A DNA stretch of 60,749 nucleotides from Oscillospiraceae bacterium (GCA_017559185.1 JAFYSU010000007.1:1-60749); one strand, 5' to 3'. Positions 34,790 to 42,196 are shown, numbered from the stretch's first letter. The notes: a model not told the origin generated them from the letters alone. A program made the numbers and translations.

Positions 34790-34800
34790 AATACTTGCTG

Positions 34801-34863
34801 ATTTAACCGCTATTTTACGCAGACGGCGTTTCATTAGAGTAGATACCCGGCTGTCGGTTAAAT
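34801..34863 (+). promoter_or_regulatory. Probable ribosomal protein L13 leader RNA
   Basis: Right after the promoter, ATTTAACCG (34801-34809) and CGGTTAAAT (34855-34863) form a 9-bp closing stem around a structured 45-nt interior. The position, immediately upstream of rplM-rpsI in a Firmicute, matches the known L13 autoregulatory leader family, which feeds back on the operon. The match is positional and by gross shape; no covariance check was possible. Confidence 0.55.
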
Positions 34864-34899
34864 AAATTATAATTTACAAAATTACAGGAGGAAGTAAAG

Positions 34900-35328
34900 A
34901 TGTCTACTACTATGCCAAAAGCAAGCACAGTTGTACGTAAATGGTACATCATCGATGCAGCCGACAAGCCACTGGGCAGAACCGCTGCTAAAGCTGCAAC
35001 AATTCTTCGCGGCAAACACAAACCAACTTTCGCTCCACATGTTGACTGTGGCGACCATGTTATTATCATCAATGCAGCTAAAGCTGTTTTGACCGGTAAA
35101 AAACTTACCCAGAAAAAATACTACCGTCATTCCGGTTGGATCGGCGGCCTGAAAGAAGTTCAGTACGACAAACTCATGTCCGAAAAACCAGAATTTGCTA
35201 TGATGCTGGCTGTTAAAGGCATGGTTCCAGATACCACAATCGGTCGTGCTGCTATGACAAGATGCAGAATCTTCGCAGGTGCTGATCATACTCACGCAGC
35301 TCAGAAACCAGAAATGCTCGAGTTTTAA
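34900..35328 (+). CDS. rplM: 50S ribosomal protein L13
   Basis: A 142-residue protein of normal length. Family signatures are [18 protein letters not shown] at the N-terminus, [13 protein letters not shown] in the middle, and the segment [13 protein letters not shown] late in the chain. It binds 23S rRNA early in 50S assembly. AGGAGG lies upstream of the ATG. The codon set (CCA proline, CGT/AGA arginine) defines the highly expressed class of this genome. First gene of the rplM-rpsI operon. Confidence 0.98.
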   Translation: MSTTMPKASTVVRKWYIIDAADKPLGRTAAKAATILRGKHKPTFAPHVDCGDHVIIINAAKAVLTGKKLTQKKYYRHSGWIGGLKEVQYDKLMSEKPEFAMMLAVKGMVPDTTIGRAAMTRCRIFAGADHTHAAQKPEMLEF

Positions 35329-35348
35329 TCGGAAGGAGGACAATTAGA

Positions 35349-35750
35349 ATGTACACAAGCAAACCATACCTGTATGGTACAGGCAGAAGAAAACACTCTG
35401 TTTCCCGTGTTCGTCTTTACGCAGGCACAGGCAACATCACCATCAACGGCAGAGACATTGACGATTACTTCGGTCTCGAAACACTGAAACTGGTTGTTCG
35501 TCAGCCACTCAACCTCACCGAAACTATCGGTAAATACGACGTAGTTTGCACCGTTGCAGGCGGCGGCGTTTCCGGTCAGGCAGGTGCTATCCGTCACGGT
35601 ATCTCCCGTGCACTGCTCCAGCACGAAGGTGAAGACCTCCGTCCAGTTCTGAAAAAAGCTGGCTTCCTCACCCGTGACCCAAGAATGAAAGAGCGTAAAA
35701 AATACGGTCTCAAAGCAGCTCGTCGCGCTCCACAGTTCTCCAAAAGATAA
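35349..35750 (+). CDS. rpsI: 30S ribosomal protein S9
   Basis: A 133-residue protein. It has [14 protein letters not shown] at the N-terminus, [19 protein letters not shown] in the middle and the characteristic basic tail ending in FSKR, which reaches the P-site tRNA. GGAGG is 11 nt before the ATG. It is 20 nt downstream of rplM and is followed by a strong terminator. Confidence 0.98.
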   Translation: MYTSKPYLYGTGRRKHSVSRVRLYAGTGNITINGRDIDDYFGLETLKLVVRQPLNLTETIGKYDVVCTVAGGGVSGQAGAIRHGISRALLQHEGEDLRPVLKKAGFLTRDPRMKERKKYGLKAARRAPQFSKR

Positions 35751-35772
35751 TTTCCCTATTGGGATTATTTGC

Positions 35773-35803
35773 AAAACCCTCGGATTTTTTCCGAGGGTTT
35801 TTT
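35773..35803 (+). terminator. Rho-independent terminator of rplM-rpsI
   Basis: Stem AAAACCCTCGG / CCGAGGGTTTT, loop ATTTTTT, then T6. Confidence 0.9.
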
Positions 35804-35951
35804 GTTTATCTTTAAAATATTACCGAGAGATAAAATCACAAATTCGCATATTGTTTTAGTATAGTAGTGTGCAAAATCAACAAACGCTCCAAAAAATAAG
35901 GGGCGCGCATTAAATGAAGTCACAAATTCGGTCACAAAATGCATAAAAGTG

Positions 35952-35979
35952 TTGACTTTTTCGTCAGAACTGCTATAAT
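35952..35979 (+). promoter_or_regulatory. Consensus promoter of the candidate small RNA
   Basis: TTGACT (35952-35957), 16-nt spacer, TATAAT (35974-35979). The start of transcription is predicted near 35986. Confidence 0.75.
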
Positions 35980-35985
35980 TTAGAA

Positions 35986-36150
35986 AAAAGTGTGTGTTGA
36001 ACATATTTGTGGGAACACTTTAATTAAAGTGTTCCCACACCGTAACAGCTTACTTCGTTGATGGATTGCCCGATCCATCTCCTGCTCTGATACAAACAAA
36101 AGGCTTGCCGACTTCGTTGCCCGCGAGGTCGGCAAAACCTTTTTCAACGG
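35986..36150 (+). ncRNA. Candidate structured small RNA, family not recognised
   Basis: A transcript unit of about 165 nt with no convincing ORF. It has a consensus promoter just upstream and a terminator at its 3' end. It contains three elements. The first is a perfect 32-bp palindrome (36008-36039) with half site TGTGGGAACACTTTAA. The second is a hairpin GATGGAT-UGCCCG-AUCCAUC (36060-36079). The third is a 12-bp hairpin starting UUGCCGAC with loop UUGCCCG (36105-36135), followed by AACCTTTTTC and acting as terminator. Both later hairpins present the same C-rich loop, and each has ACUUCGUUG just before its loop or stem. GUUGAA near the 5' end can pair with UUCAAC near the 3' end. Confidence 0.6.
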
Positions 36151-36381
36151 ATTTTTCATCATTTTATAAACACAAGTCAGTGCAATATATAAGTGAGAGT
36201 ACGAGTTACAGATAAAATTTATGTAAATTAGTTCATAAATATGTAACTGTAAATGAAATAAAGTTACTAAAAGGAAAAGATTAGTTGACGAACAAAACCC
36301 ATTTTTATCAAGTAAGATTTTAAAAAGTTGTTAAAAATCGAGATATTGCGAATTTTATGGAATTTTTTTCTTTAAAAAGGC
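36151..36381. other. Gene-free stretch with AGTTAC inverted repeats
   Basis: AT-rich sequence between the candidate small RNA and the promoter of the next gene. AGTTAC (36204-36209), GTAACT (36243-36248) and AGTTAC (36262-36267) can form two mutually exclusive hairpins, the first extended by ATTTATG / CATAAAT. No ORF or known RNA was recognised. Confidence 0.35.
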
Positions 36382-36410
36382 TTGCATTTTTGTTCTTGTT
36401 GCAGTAAAAT
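36382..36410 (+). promoter_or_regulatory. Sigma-A promoter for the small Ala/Glu lipoprotein
   Basis: TTGCAT (36382-36387), 17-nt spacer, TAAAAT (36405-36410); predicted 5' UTR about 135 nt. Confidence 0.65.
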
Positions 36411-36553
36411 AGTGCGGGTATTGAGGAAGGTTTGTGAACTTTCTGTCATATACGGTGCTTTGTTATTCCGCCGGCAGAGCAAAAATAAGTGATTGATTGG
36501 AAATTAGTCCATTCAATATAAAAGAAAGAAAACATTCAAAGGAGAAATTTACT

Positions 36554-36790
36554 ATGAAAAAGATTTTGGCTATCCTGATGGCAGTTATGGTTGCAGGTTC
36601 TATGGCAGCTTGCGGCAGCAAAGAAGCTCCAGCTGAAGCTCCAGCTGAAGAAGTTGTTGCTGAAGAAGTTGTTGCTACTGAAGAAGCTCCAGTAGAAGAA
36701 GCTGCTGCTGAAGAAGCTGTAGCTGAAGAAGCTGCTGCTGAAGAAGTTGCTGCTGAAGAAGTTGCTGCTGAAGAAGCTGCTGCTGAATAA
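36554..36790 (+). CDS. Small lipoprotein with Ala/Glu/Val repeat tail
   Basis: A 78-residue protein. The signal peptide is MKKILAILMAVMVAGSMAAC with lipidated C20, followed by GSKE. The whole mature part is low-complexity: repeats of A-P-A-E, E-E-V-V-A and E-E-A/V-A-A, about 55 residues with no aromatic residue and no basic residue after K23. It resembles only the linker that tethers clostridial lipoprotein domains, with the domain missing. The ATG follows AAAGGAG; the longer frame to 36497 would bury the signal peptide. Uniform GCT/GAA codons suggest high expression. Function unknown. Confidence 0.7.
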   Translation: MKKILAILMAVMVAGSMAACGSKEAPAEAPAEEVVAEEVVATEEAPVEEAAAEEAVAEEAAAEEVAAEEVAAEEAAAE

Positions 36791-36812
36791 TTTCAAATTA
36801 ATTTTTGAAAGT

Positions 36813-36842
36813 AACGGTCTCCGCTTTGCGGAGGCCGTTTTT
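36813..36842. terminator. Terminator between the small lipoprotein and the epimerase gene
   Basis: Stem AACGG(T)CTCCGC / GCGGAG(G)CCGTT followed by T-run; convergent genes. Confidence 0.8.
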
Positions 36843-36845
36843 GCG

Positions 36846-37961
36846 TTATCGGTGATGATTAAAGTTAGGAACTATTTGGGATAGCAAATAAAGCAGACGG
36901 TTAATGTCGGCGCTGAATATTTCGTTTTCAACAGTTGTTAAAAGTTCGGGGATATTTTCCGCAAGAGGCAAAGGGGCGTTAAGCAATATTTTGGGGTGAG
37001 CTGTAGAAATAACTTTTTCGTTTTTTTCAAAAAGCTCTTCGGTCAGCTTTTCACCCGAGCGTATTCCGGTGAATATAACGGGAATATCTTTATTTACCGT
37101 TAATCCGGCAGATTCAATCATTTTGTGAGCCAACTCCAAAACCGAAACTTGGCTGCCCATATCAAGAGTGAATATTTCGCCGCCGCAGGCTGTTTCGCAG
37201 GATTTTAAAACCAAATTTACCGCTTCGGTAACTGTCATGAAGTAGCGCGTCATGGCAGGGTGGGTTATGGTTACGGGTTCACGCCGTTTTATTTGGTTCA
37301 TAAAAATTTCGCCCACACTGCCTGTGGAGCAAAAAACATTTCCAAATCGCACACAGGAAAAAACAGTGCTTGATTGTTGATTTATAAGCTGTACGGCAAT
37401 TTCGGCTGCGCGTTTGCTTGCACCCATAACGCTTACGGGGTTAACGGCTTTGTCGGTTGAGATTAAAACAAATTGTTCGCAGCCGCATACAGCACATGCA
37501 CGGGCGGTAAAAATTGTTCCGAGCAGATTGGTTAAAATTCCCTGTCTTGGGTTTTGCTCTACAAGGGGAACATGTTTGTTGGCGGCAGCGTGAAAAACCA
37601 GTGACGGATTATAACGGGAAAAAATTTCCGTAATTTTTTCGGGAGATGTTACAGAACCATTAATAAGAATGTATTTGCCTTTGTAAATAGGTTCAAGCTT
37701 TCGGTCAATGTAAAACAAGCCGTTTTCCCAGTGGTCGTATATTATAAGTCTGGCACAGCCTAATGCAAGAATCGTGCGGCAGAGCTGTGAACCAATAAAA
37801 CCGGCACCGCCTGTTACAAGGACAGTTTTGTTTTCAATAATAGCAGCAGCGTTGGAAAGGTCACAGTGAACAGTTTTGCGGCCCAACAGCTTATTAATAA
37901 GCTGCTCGTTGTAAATACGCTCACCGAACGAAAAATTCTCATTAAAAGGAAAAAAGCTCAC
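36846..37961 (-). CDS. CapD-like NAD-dependent sugar-nucleotide dehydratase/epimerase (short form)
   Basis: A 371-residue member of the polysaccharide biosynthesis protein CapD/FlaA1 family. The Rossmann loop TGGAGFIGS is at about 50-58. The catalytic region STDKAVNPVSVMGASKR carries the S-x-M-x3-K triad in which methionine replaces tyrosine, as in the 4,6-dehydratase branch. It lacks the multi-helix N-terminal half of full CapD proteins. The likely substrate is UDP-GlcNAc. It starts at GTG with AAGGAGG 8 nt upstream. It is isolated from any glycan cluster in this window. Confidence 0.85.
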   Translation of the reverse strand: MSFFPFNENFSFGERIYNEQLINKLLGRKTVHCDLSNAAAIIENKTVLVTGGAGFIGSQLCRTILALGCARLIIYDHWENGLFYIDRKLEPIYKGKYILINGSVTSPEKITEIFSRYNPSLVFHAAANKHVPLVEQNPRQGILTNLLGTIFTARACAVCGCEQFVLISTDKAVNPVSVMGASKRAAEIAVQLINQQSSTVFSCVRFGNVFCSTGSVGEIFMNQIKRREPVTITHPAMTRYFMTVTEAVNLVLKSCETACGGEIFTLDMGSQVSVLELAHKMIESAGLTVNKDIPVIFTGIRSGEKLTEELFEKNEKVISTAHPKILLNAPLPLAENIPELLTTVENEIFSADINRLLYLLSQIVPNFNHHR

Positions 37962-38077
37962 ATAAAATACCTCCTTGCGAGCGTTTTAAAGGATGCTGGG
38001 ATATTTAAGTATTGGAATATACTCGAAAATAAATTCATTTACATATATGGTATGTTTGGTTAAAACCAATGAAAGCC

Positions 38078-38106
38078 TTGAAAAATAAGGTTTTCATTGG
38101 TATAAT
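38078..38106 (+). promoter_or_regulatory. Consensus sigma-A promoter of the corA leader
   Basis: TTGAAA (38078-38083), 17-nt spacer, TATAAT (38101-38106). It overlaps an inverted repeat (ACCAATGAAA ... TTTCATTGGT, 38067-38101). Transcription should start near 38113, leaving a leader of about 250 nt before corA. A hairpin AGCCGA(A)CAT / ATGTCGGCT lies at 38162-38186 followed by a T-rich stretch. No M-box Mg2+ riboswitch was recognised. Confidence 0.7.
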
Positions 38107-38229
38107 GATTGCGTATACAGTAAAACTTTTATTGTTGTAATAATGATTGGAAATACCAAACAGCCGAACATAATACAATGTCGGCTTTGTTTTGCTGTTA
38201 AAAAACTTTGTACATTGGAGGTGCTGTGT

Positions 38230-38298
38230 GTGAATCCCGACCCTACCGGCAGTATAAATGCCGAATACTCAAAGGCTGAATTGCCAAAAAGTGAATAA
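38230..38298 (+). CDS. Putative Mg2+-sensing leader peptide (MgtL-like) upstream of corA
   Basis: A 22-codon ORF starting at GTG, 7 nt after GGAGGT. It begins M-N-P-D-P-T and is rich in Pro, Asp and Glu. The E. coli MgtL leader begins M-E-P-D-P-T; that EPDP motif destabilises translating ribosomes when Mg2+ is low and so switches on the Mg2+ transporter MgtA. Here the ORF sits in the leader of a CorA-type Mg2+ transporter gene, with a good ribosome site and its own promoter. The stop TAA overlaps the ATG of a second mini-ORF. The role is inferred from motif and position. Confidence 0.65.
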   Translation: MNPDPTGSINAEYSKAELPKSE

Positions 38299-38348
38299 TG
38301 GGCAGGGGAACAGGCAGCAAAAAATGCAGGCAGTATTCCCGTGCCTAA
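38298..38348 (+). CDS. Second leader mini-ORF (16 codons), coupled by TAATG
   Basis: The ATG shares a base with the stop of the first leader ORF (TAATG). It encodes M-G-R-G-T-G-S-K-K-C-R-Q-Y-S-R-A and stops 2 nt before the corA ribosome site AGGGAG (38351-38356). A stem GGCAGGGGAA (38301-38310) / TTCCCGTGCC (38336-38345), one mismatch, lies entirely within it, so translation of this ORF would open the stem. It may be a chance frame, but its placement is striking. Confidence 0.4.
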   Translation: MGRGTGSKKCRQYSRA

Positions 38349-38357
38349 TAAGGGAGT
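38301..38357 (+). promoter_or_regulatory. Hairpin and alternative pairing next to the corA ribosome site
   Basis: Form 1 pairs 38301-38310 with 38336-38345, leaving the ribosome site free. In form 2, UAUUCCC (38334-38340) can pair with GGGAGUG (38352-38358, two G-U pairs), masking the ribosome site. The two are mutually exclusive. The switch is inferred and untested. Confidence 0.4.
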
Positions 38358-38361
38358 GTGC

Positions 38362-39297
38362 TTGAATTTGATAAAAATGTACAAGACAATAAACAACCGC
38401 ATGACCGAAATACTCCAGCCTGAAACAGGATGTTGGGTAAATGTGGTTGCTCCGAATAAAGAAGAAATAAATTATATTTTGGAAATGCTTAAGGTTGAAC
38501 CCGACTTTCTTAATGCGGCATTGGACGAAGAAGAATCGTCCCGTATTGAAAAAGAGGACAACCAGCTGCTTCTTTTGGTGGACGTTCCGGTTGCCGAAAA
38601 GCAGGAGGATGACTCCATGCTTTATTACACCATGCCTATTGCAATAATCACGACTGACGACTACATTATTACAATGAGTCTGCGTGAACAGATAATTCTT
38701 AACGAAATAGCAGCGGGTGCGGTTAAAAATGTTAAAACACAAATGAAAACCCGTTTTCTGCTTACAATTTTGTTGCGTGTTGCCGCACGATTTTTGGCTT
38801 ATCTTAAACAGATAGACAAAATTACATCACAAGCGGAAAGACGCTTGCACAAGTCAATGCGTAATCAGGAGCTTATTCAGCTTTTGGATATTGAAAAGAG
38901 CTTGGTTTACTTTTCCACATCACTTAAATCCAACGAGGTAACACTTGAAAAGATTTTGCGCGGAAGAATAATAAAGCTTTATGAGGAAGATGAAGACCTG
39001 CTGGAAGATGTAATCGTTGAGGTTAAGCAGGCAATAGAGATGTGTAACATCTACTCGGGAATTTTAAAAGGAACAATGGATGCATTTGCATCAATTATTT
39101 CCAACAATCTGAACATTGTTATGAAGGTGCTTACATGCCTTACTGTTATTATGACAATACCAACCATGATATACAGCTTTTACGGAATGAATGTTACAGG
39201 ACTTCCGCTGCCGCATGCATGGTTCCCGTTGGCTTTAAGCTTGGGTGCAACGGTATTTGTTACAGGTATACTTTACTGGAAAGGAATGTTCAGGTAA
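38362..39297 (+). CDS. corA: CorA family Mg2+ transporter
   Basis: A pentameric inner-membrane divalent metal channel (Mg2+, possibly Co2+) of about 311 residues. A long cytosolic alpha/beta and helical N-terminal domain is followed by two C-terminal helices. The selectivity motif YGMN is in FYGMNVTGLPLPHAW before the last helix. The start is uncertain: TTG at 38362 is 5 nt after AGGGAG, TTG at 38368 is 11 nt after it, and the first ATG (38377) is too far. The untranslated leader carries the elements described separately. Confidence 0.9.
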   Translation: MNLIKMYKTINNRMTEILQPETGCWVNVVAPNKEEINYILEMLKVEPDFLNAALDEEESSRIEKEDNQLLLLVDVPVAEKQEDDSMLYYTMPIAIITTDDYIITMSLREQIILNEIAAGAVKNVKTQMKTRFLLTILLRVAARFLAYLKQIDKITSQAERRLHKSMRNQELIQLLDIEKSLVYFSTSLKSNEVTLEKILRGRIIKLYEEDEDLLEDVIVEVKQAIEMCNIYSGILKGTMDAFASIISNNLNIVMKVLTCLTVIMTIPTMIYSFYGMNVTGLPLPHAWFPLALSLGATVFVTGILYWKGMFR

Positions 39298-39522
39298 CAA
39301 TTAATTCGTTTTTAGCTGATTTAATACCCTTGCAAAGCTTCTTGCCATGCTTTGCGGCATAGGTGTAAAAATCAGTAAAAATAATAAAACAAAAATACTT
39401 GTCTTTTCATTTGAATACTTGCCGATTATCCACCCGCAGGGCGGAGAATACTATTCAATGTGGAAAAGACCTTTAATCACTGCGGTCTGATACCGCAAAT
39501 AATTTGTAAAGGATGTGCCGCT

Positions 39523-40809
39523 TTGGAAAAATATGTTGTAAGTGGCAATAAAAAGCTGTATGGGGAAGTTACCATAAGCGGAGCAAAAAATGCCGCTGTT
39601 GCAATTCTTCCCGCAACTGTTTTGGTTAAGGATAAGTGCATTATTGAAAATGTGCCTGCAATAAGCGATGTTACTATTCTTTTTAAAATTCTGGAAGGAA
39701 TGGGTGCAAAGGTACGCTTTTTGAATGCTTCAACGGTAGAAATAGACACACGCGAAATAAATGAAGCAGTTGTTCCGTATGAACTGGCAAGATATATGCG
39801 CGCCTCCTACTATTTTTTAGGTGCGCTTCTTGGTCGTTGCAATGAAGCAAGCGTTTCCATGCCGGGTGGCTGTGATTTTGGCGTTCGTCCGATTGACCAG
39901 CACATAAAAGGCTTTGAAATGCTTGGCGCAAAGGTAAGCATTGAAAAAGGAATGATAAACGCAAAAGCCGAAGAGCTTGAAGGCGGTCATTTTCAGTTTG
40001 AAAAAGTGTCGGTAGGTGCGACAGTGAATGTAATGCTTGCGGCGGTAAAGGCAAGAGGTCTTACCGTTTTGGAAAATGCAGCAAAAGAACCGCACATAGT
40101 TGACCTTGCAAACTTTTTGAACTCGATGGGTGCGGACATTCGCGGTGCAGGCACCGACACCATAAAAATATACGGTGTGGACATTCTGCACGGTACAAAC
40201 TACTCCATTATCCCTGACCAAATCGAAGCCGGTACTTACATGACAATTGCGGCATCGGCTGGCGGTAATGTTTTAATTAAAAATGTAATTCCAAAGCATC
40301 TTGAATCCATAAGCTCAAAACTTATGGCAGCAGGTGTTGAGGTTATTGAATACGATGACTCGATAAGAGTAATCCGTGAGGGTCAGCTTAAAGCTGTAAA
40401 TGTAAAAACAATGCCTCATCCGGGTTTCCCTACCGATATGCAGCCGCAGATGACAGCTTTGCTGTGCCTTGCTGAAGGTACAAGCATTGTCACCGAAGGT
40501 GTTTGGGACAACCGTTTCCGTTATGTTGACGAGCTGCGCCGCATGGGTGCTAATGTTCAGGTAGATGGTAAAATAGCGGTTGTGCAGGGTGTGTCGGCAT
40601 TTACACCGGCACCTGTGAAGGCATGTGACCTGCGTGCAGGTGCGGCAATGATACAGGCGGCTCTTTCCACAGATGGAGTTACCGAAATCGAGGATATACA
40701 GTATGTTGAACGAGGATATGAAAATATCATCGAAAAACTTACAGGTCTGGGTGCAAACATCCGCAAGGTAGAAATGCCCGACCCAAACCTGCTTACATCG
40801 GCAGGATAA
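39523..40809 (+). CDS. murA: UDP-N-acetylglucosamine 1-carboxyvinyltransferase
   Basis: A 428-residue enzyme performing the first committed step of peptidoglycan synthesis, transfer of enolpyruvate from PEP to UDP-GlcNAc. K22-N23 in SGAKNAA bind substrate. The catalytic, fosfomycin-reactive cysteine is C117 in SMPGGCDFGVRP. PTDMQPQMTALL near 310 is also conserved. I chose TTG at 39523, 9 nt after AAAGGATG, because it gives the standard MurA N-terminus; the frame extends upstream to a GTG without support. Confidence 0.95.
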   Translation: MEKYVVSGNKKLYGEVTISGAKNAAVAILPATVLVKDKCIIENVPAISDVTILFKILEGMGAKVRFLNASTVEIDTREINEAVVPYELARYMRASYYFLGALLGRCNEASVSMPGGCDFGVRPIDQHIKGFEMLGAKVSIEKGMINAKAEELEGGHFQFEKVSVGATVNVMLAAVKARGLTVLENAAKEPHIVDLANFLNSMGADIRGAGTDTIKIYGVDILHGTNYSIIPDQIEAGTYMTIAASAGGNVLIKNVIPKHLESISSKLMAAGVEVIEYDDSIRVIREGQLKAVNVKTMPHPGFPTDMQPQMTALLCLAEGTSIVTEGVWDNRFRYVDELRRMGANVQVDGKIAVVQGVSAFTPAPVKACDLRAGAAMIQAALSTDGVTEIEDIQYVERGYENIIEKLTGLGANIRKVEMPDPNLLTSAG

Positions 40810-40835
40810 AGCATAAGCTATCAAATGAAAAATAT

Positions 40836-40870
40836 AAGACTGAATGAACTGTCATTCAGTCTTGTTTTTT
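40836..40870 (+). terminator. Rho-independent terminator after murA
   Basis: Stem AAGACTGAATG / CATTCAGTCTT with loop AACTGT, then GTTTTTT. Confidence 0.85.
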
Positions 40871-40955
40871 ACAAAAAATACATTGGCTGTACATATAACA
40901 AGATTGTAAGTGTGTGAGTATAATAATACTACCACGCAGAAAGGAAGCGTAAGGT

Positions 40956-42140
40956 ATGACGGAACTGCTAATAAGGAAATTAGTAAAAAATCATGAACAG
41001 GTTAAAGACCCTGCGGTAAGAGCAGCTTACGGAACAGCTGCGGTAGCGGTGGGGATAGTTACAAACCTTGTGCTTTTTGCAGGTAAAATAACAGTAGGTC
41101 TTTTGTTTTCCAGTGTATCCATAATTGCAGATGCGGTAAACAGCTTGTCAGATGCGGGGTCTTCGCTCATAACACTGGTAGGTGTAAAAATATCCGCAAA
41201 GCCTGCCGACCCTGACCACCCATACGGGCATGAACGCGCGGAATATATATGCGGTTTTTTGGTGTCATTGGTTATTCTGCTTTTGGGTATTGAGCTGTGC
41301 AAAGGCTCGGTAGCAAAAATATTTAATCCGGAAGTGCTGCAGTTCAGCTGGCTTACGGTTGTTATTCTTGCGGTTTCCGCACTGCTTAAGCTGTGGCAGG
41401 GAAGATTTTACAAAAACATTGCTGCGCGTATCGACTCCACATCTATACTTGCAGCAGGGGTAGACAGCATTAACGATGTTGTTTCCACCACTGCGGTTTT
41501 GGCAGCACTGCTTATTTCGCATTTCACAGGTAAAAACCTTGACGGTATAATGGGTCTTGCAGTTGCATTGTTTATTTTGCGTGCAGGTGTTGAAATAGCA
41601 AAGGAAACACTCAATCAGCTGTTGGGTGAAGCTCCCGACGAGGAAATGGTAAAAGCCATTGAAGAAAAAATAATGTCGTACGAGGGTGTTTTGGGTATAC
41701 ATGACCTCATGGTGCATTGTTACGGCCCAAGCCAGTATTTTGCGACCGTTCATGCGGAGGTATCCTCGTCTGTTCCGATTATGGAAAGCCACGACCTTAT
41801 TGATAATATCGAGCGTGATGTAATGACCGACATGGGAATACATTTGGTTATTCACATGGACCCGCTTGAAACCGACAATCCAGAAATTGACCGTCTGCGC
41901 AAGATTGCCGATGAAGCAGTGTTTGAAATAGACCCAAAACTCAGTATTCATGATTTCCGCGTGGTAACAGGTCCATCACACTGCAACCTTATTTTTGATG
42001 TCACAATACCGTTTAAATACCCAATAACTCCGGAACGACTCAAAACAAGAATACAGGAAGGCTTGGACGCAAGGGAAAAAGGCTTGTATGCAGTTGTGAA
42101 TATTGACCTGCCTTACTCGGGGACAATGCACACAAGCTGA
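40956..42140 (+). CDS. Cation diffusion facilitator family transporter
   Basis: A 394-residue six-helix CDF exporter with a cytosolic C-terminal domain. The metal-site helix shows SIIADAVNSLSDAGSS and DPDHPYGHERAEY. The second site is in ILAAGVDSINDVVSTTAVL. CDF proteins export Zn2+, Mn2+, Fe2+ or Co2+ in exchange for H+. The proximity to the Mn2+ riboswitch genes hints at Mn2+ homeostasis, by context only. The C-terminal extension beyond residue 300 is longer than in minimal CDFs and carries a second ferredoxin-like unit. AAAGGAAG precedes the ATG. Confidence 0.9.
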   Translation: MTELLIRKLVKNHEQVKDPAVRAAYGTAAVAVGIVTNLVLFAGKITVGLLFSSVSIIADAVNSLSDAGSSLITLVGVKISAKPADPDHPYGHERAEYICGFLVSLVILLLGIELCKGSVAKIFNPEVLQFSWLTVVILAVSALLKLWQGRFYKNIAARIDSTSILAAGVDSINDVVSTTAVLAALLISHFTGKNLDGIMGLAVALFILRAGVEIAKETLNQLLGEAPDEEMVKAIEEKIMSYEGVLGIHDLMVHCYGPSQYFATVHAEVSSSVPIMESHDLIDNIERDVMTDMGIHLVIHMDPLETDNPEIDRLRKIADEAVFEIDPKLSIHDFRVVTGPSHCNLIFDVTIPFKYPITPERLKTRIQEGLDAREKGLYAVVNIDLPYSGTMHTS

Positions 42141-42157
42141 TTTTACATCCATTTTAC

Positions 42158-42186
42158 TTGACAAATTAAGGTTAGAGAACTATAAT
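42158..42186 (+). promoter_or_regulatory. Perfect consensus promoter upstream of the riboswitch
   Basis: TTGACA (42158-42163), 17-nt spacer, TATAAT (42181-42186). Confidence 0.9.
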
Positions 42187-42196
42187 TTTCCTACGA

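Noticed and set aside
34491..34900. Replication origin at the change in dominant gene strand
   Set aside because: There is a local shift from mostly minus to mostly plus genes, but no dnaA/dnaN, no cluster of DnaA boxes was noticed, and the left part is mixed in strand.
35986..36150. 6S, SRP or tmRNA gene
   Set aside because: There is no long central-bubble rod (6S), no Alu/S-domain signature (SRP) and no tRNA-like ends or tag ORF (tmRNA).
38106..38362. M-box (ykoK) Mg2+ riboswitch upstream of corA
   Set aside because: None of the conserved M-box sequence blocks could be found; the leader ORF explanation fits better.
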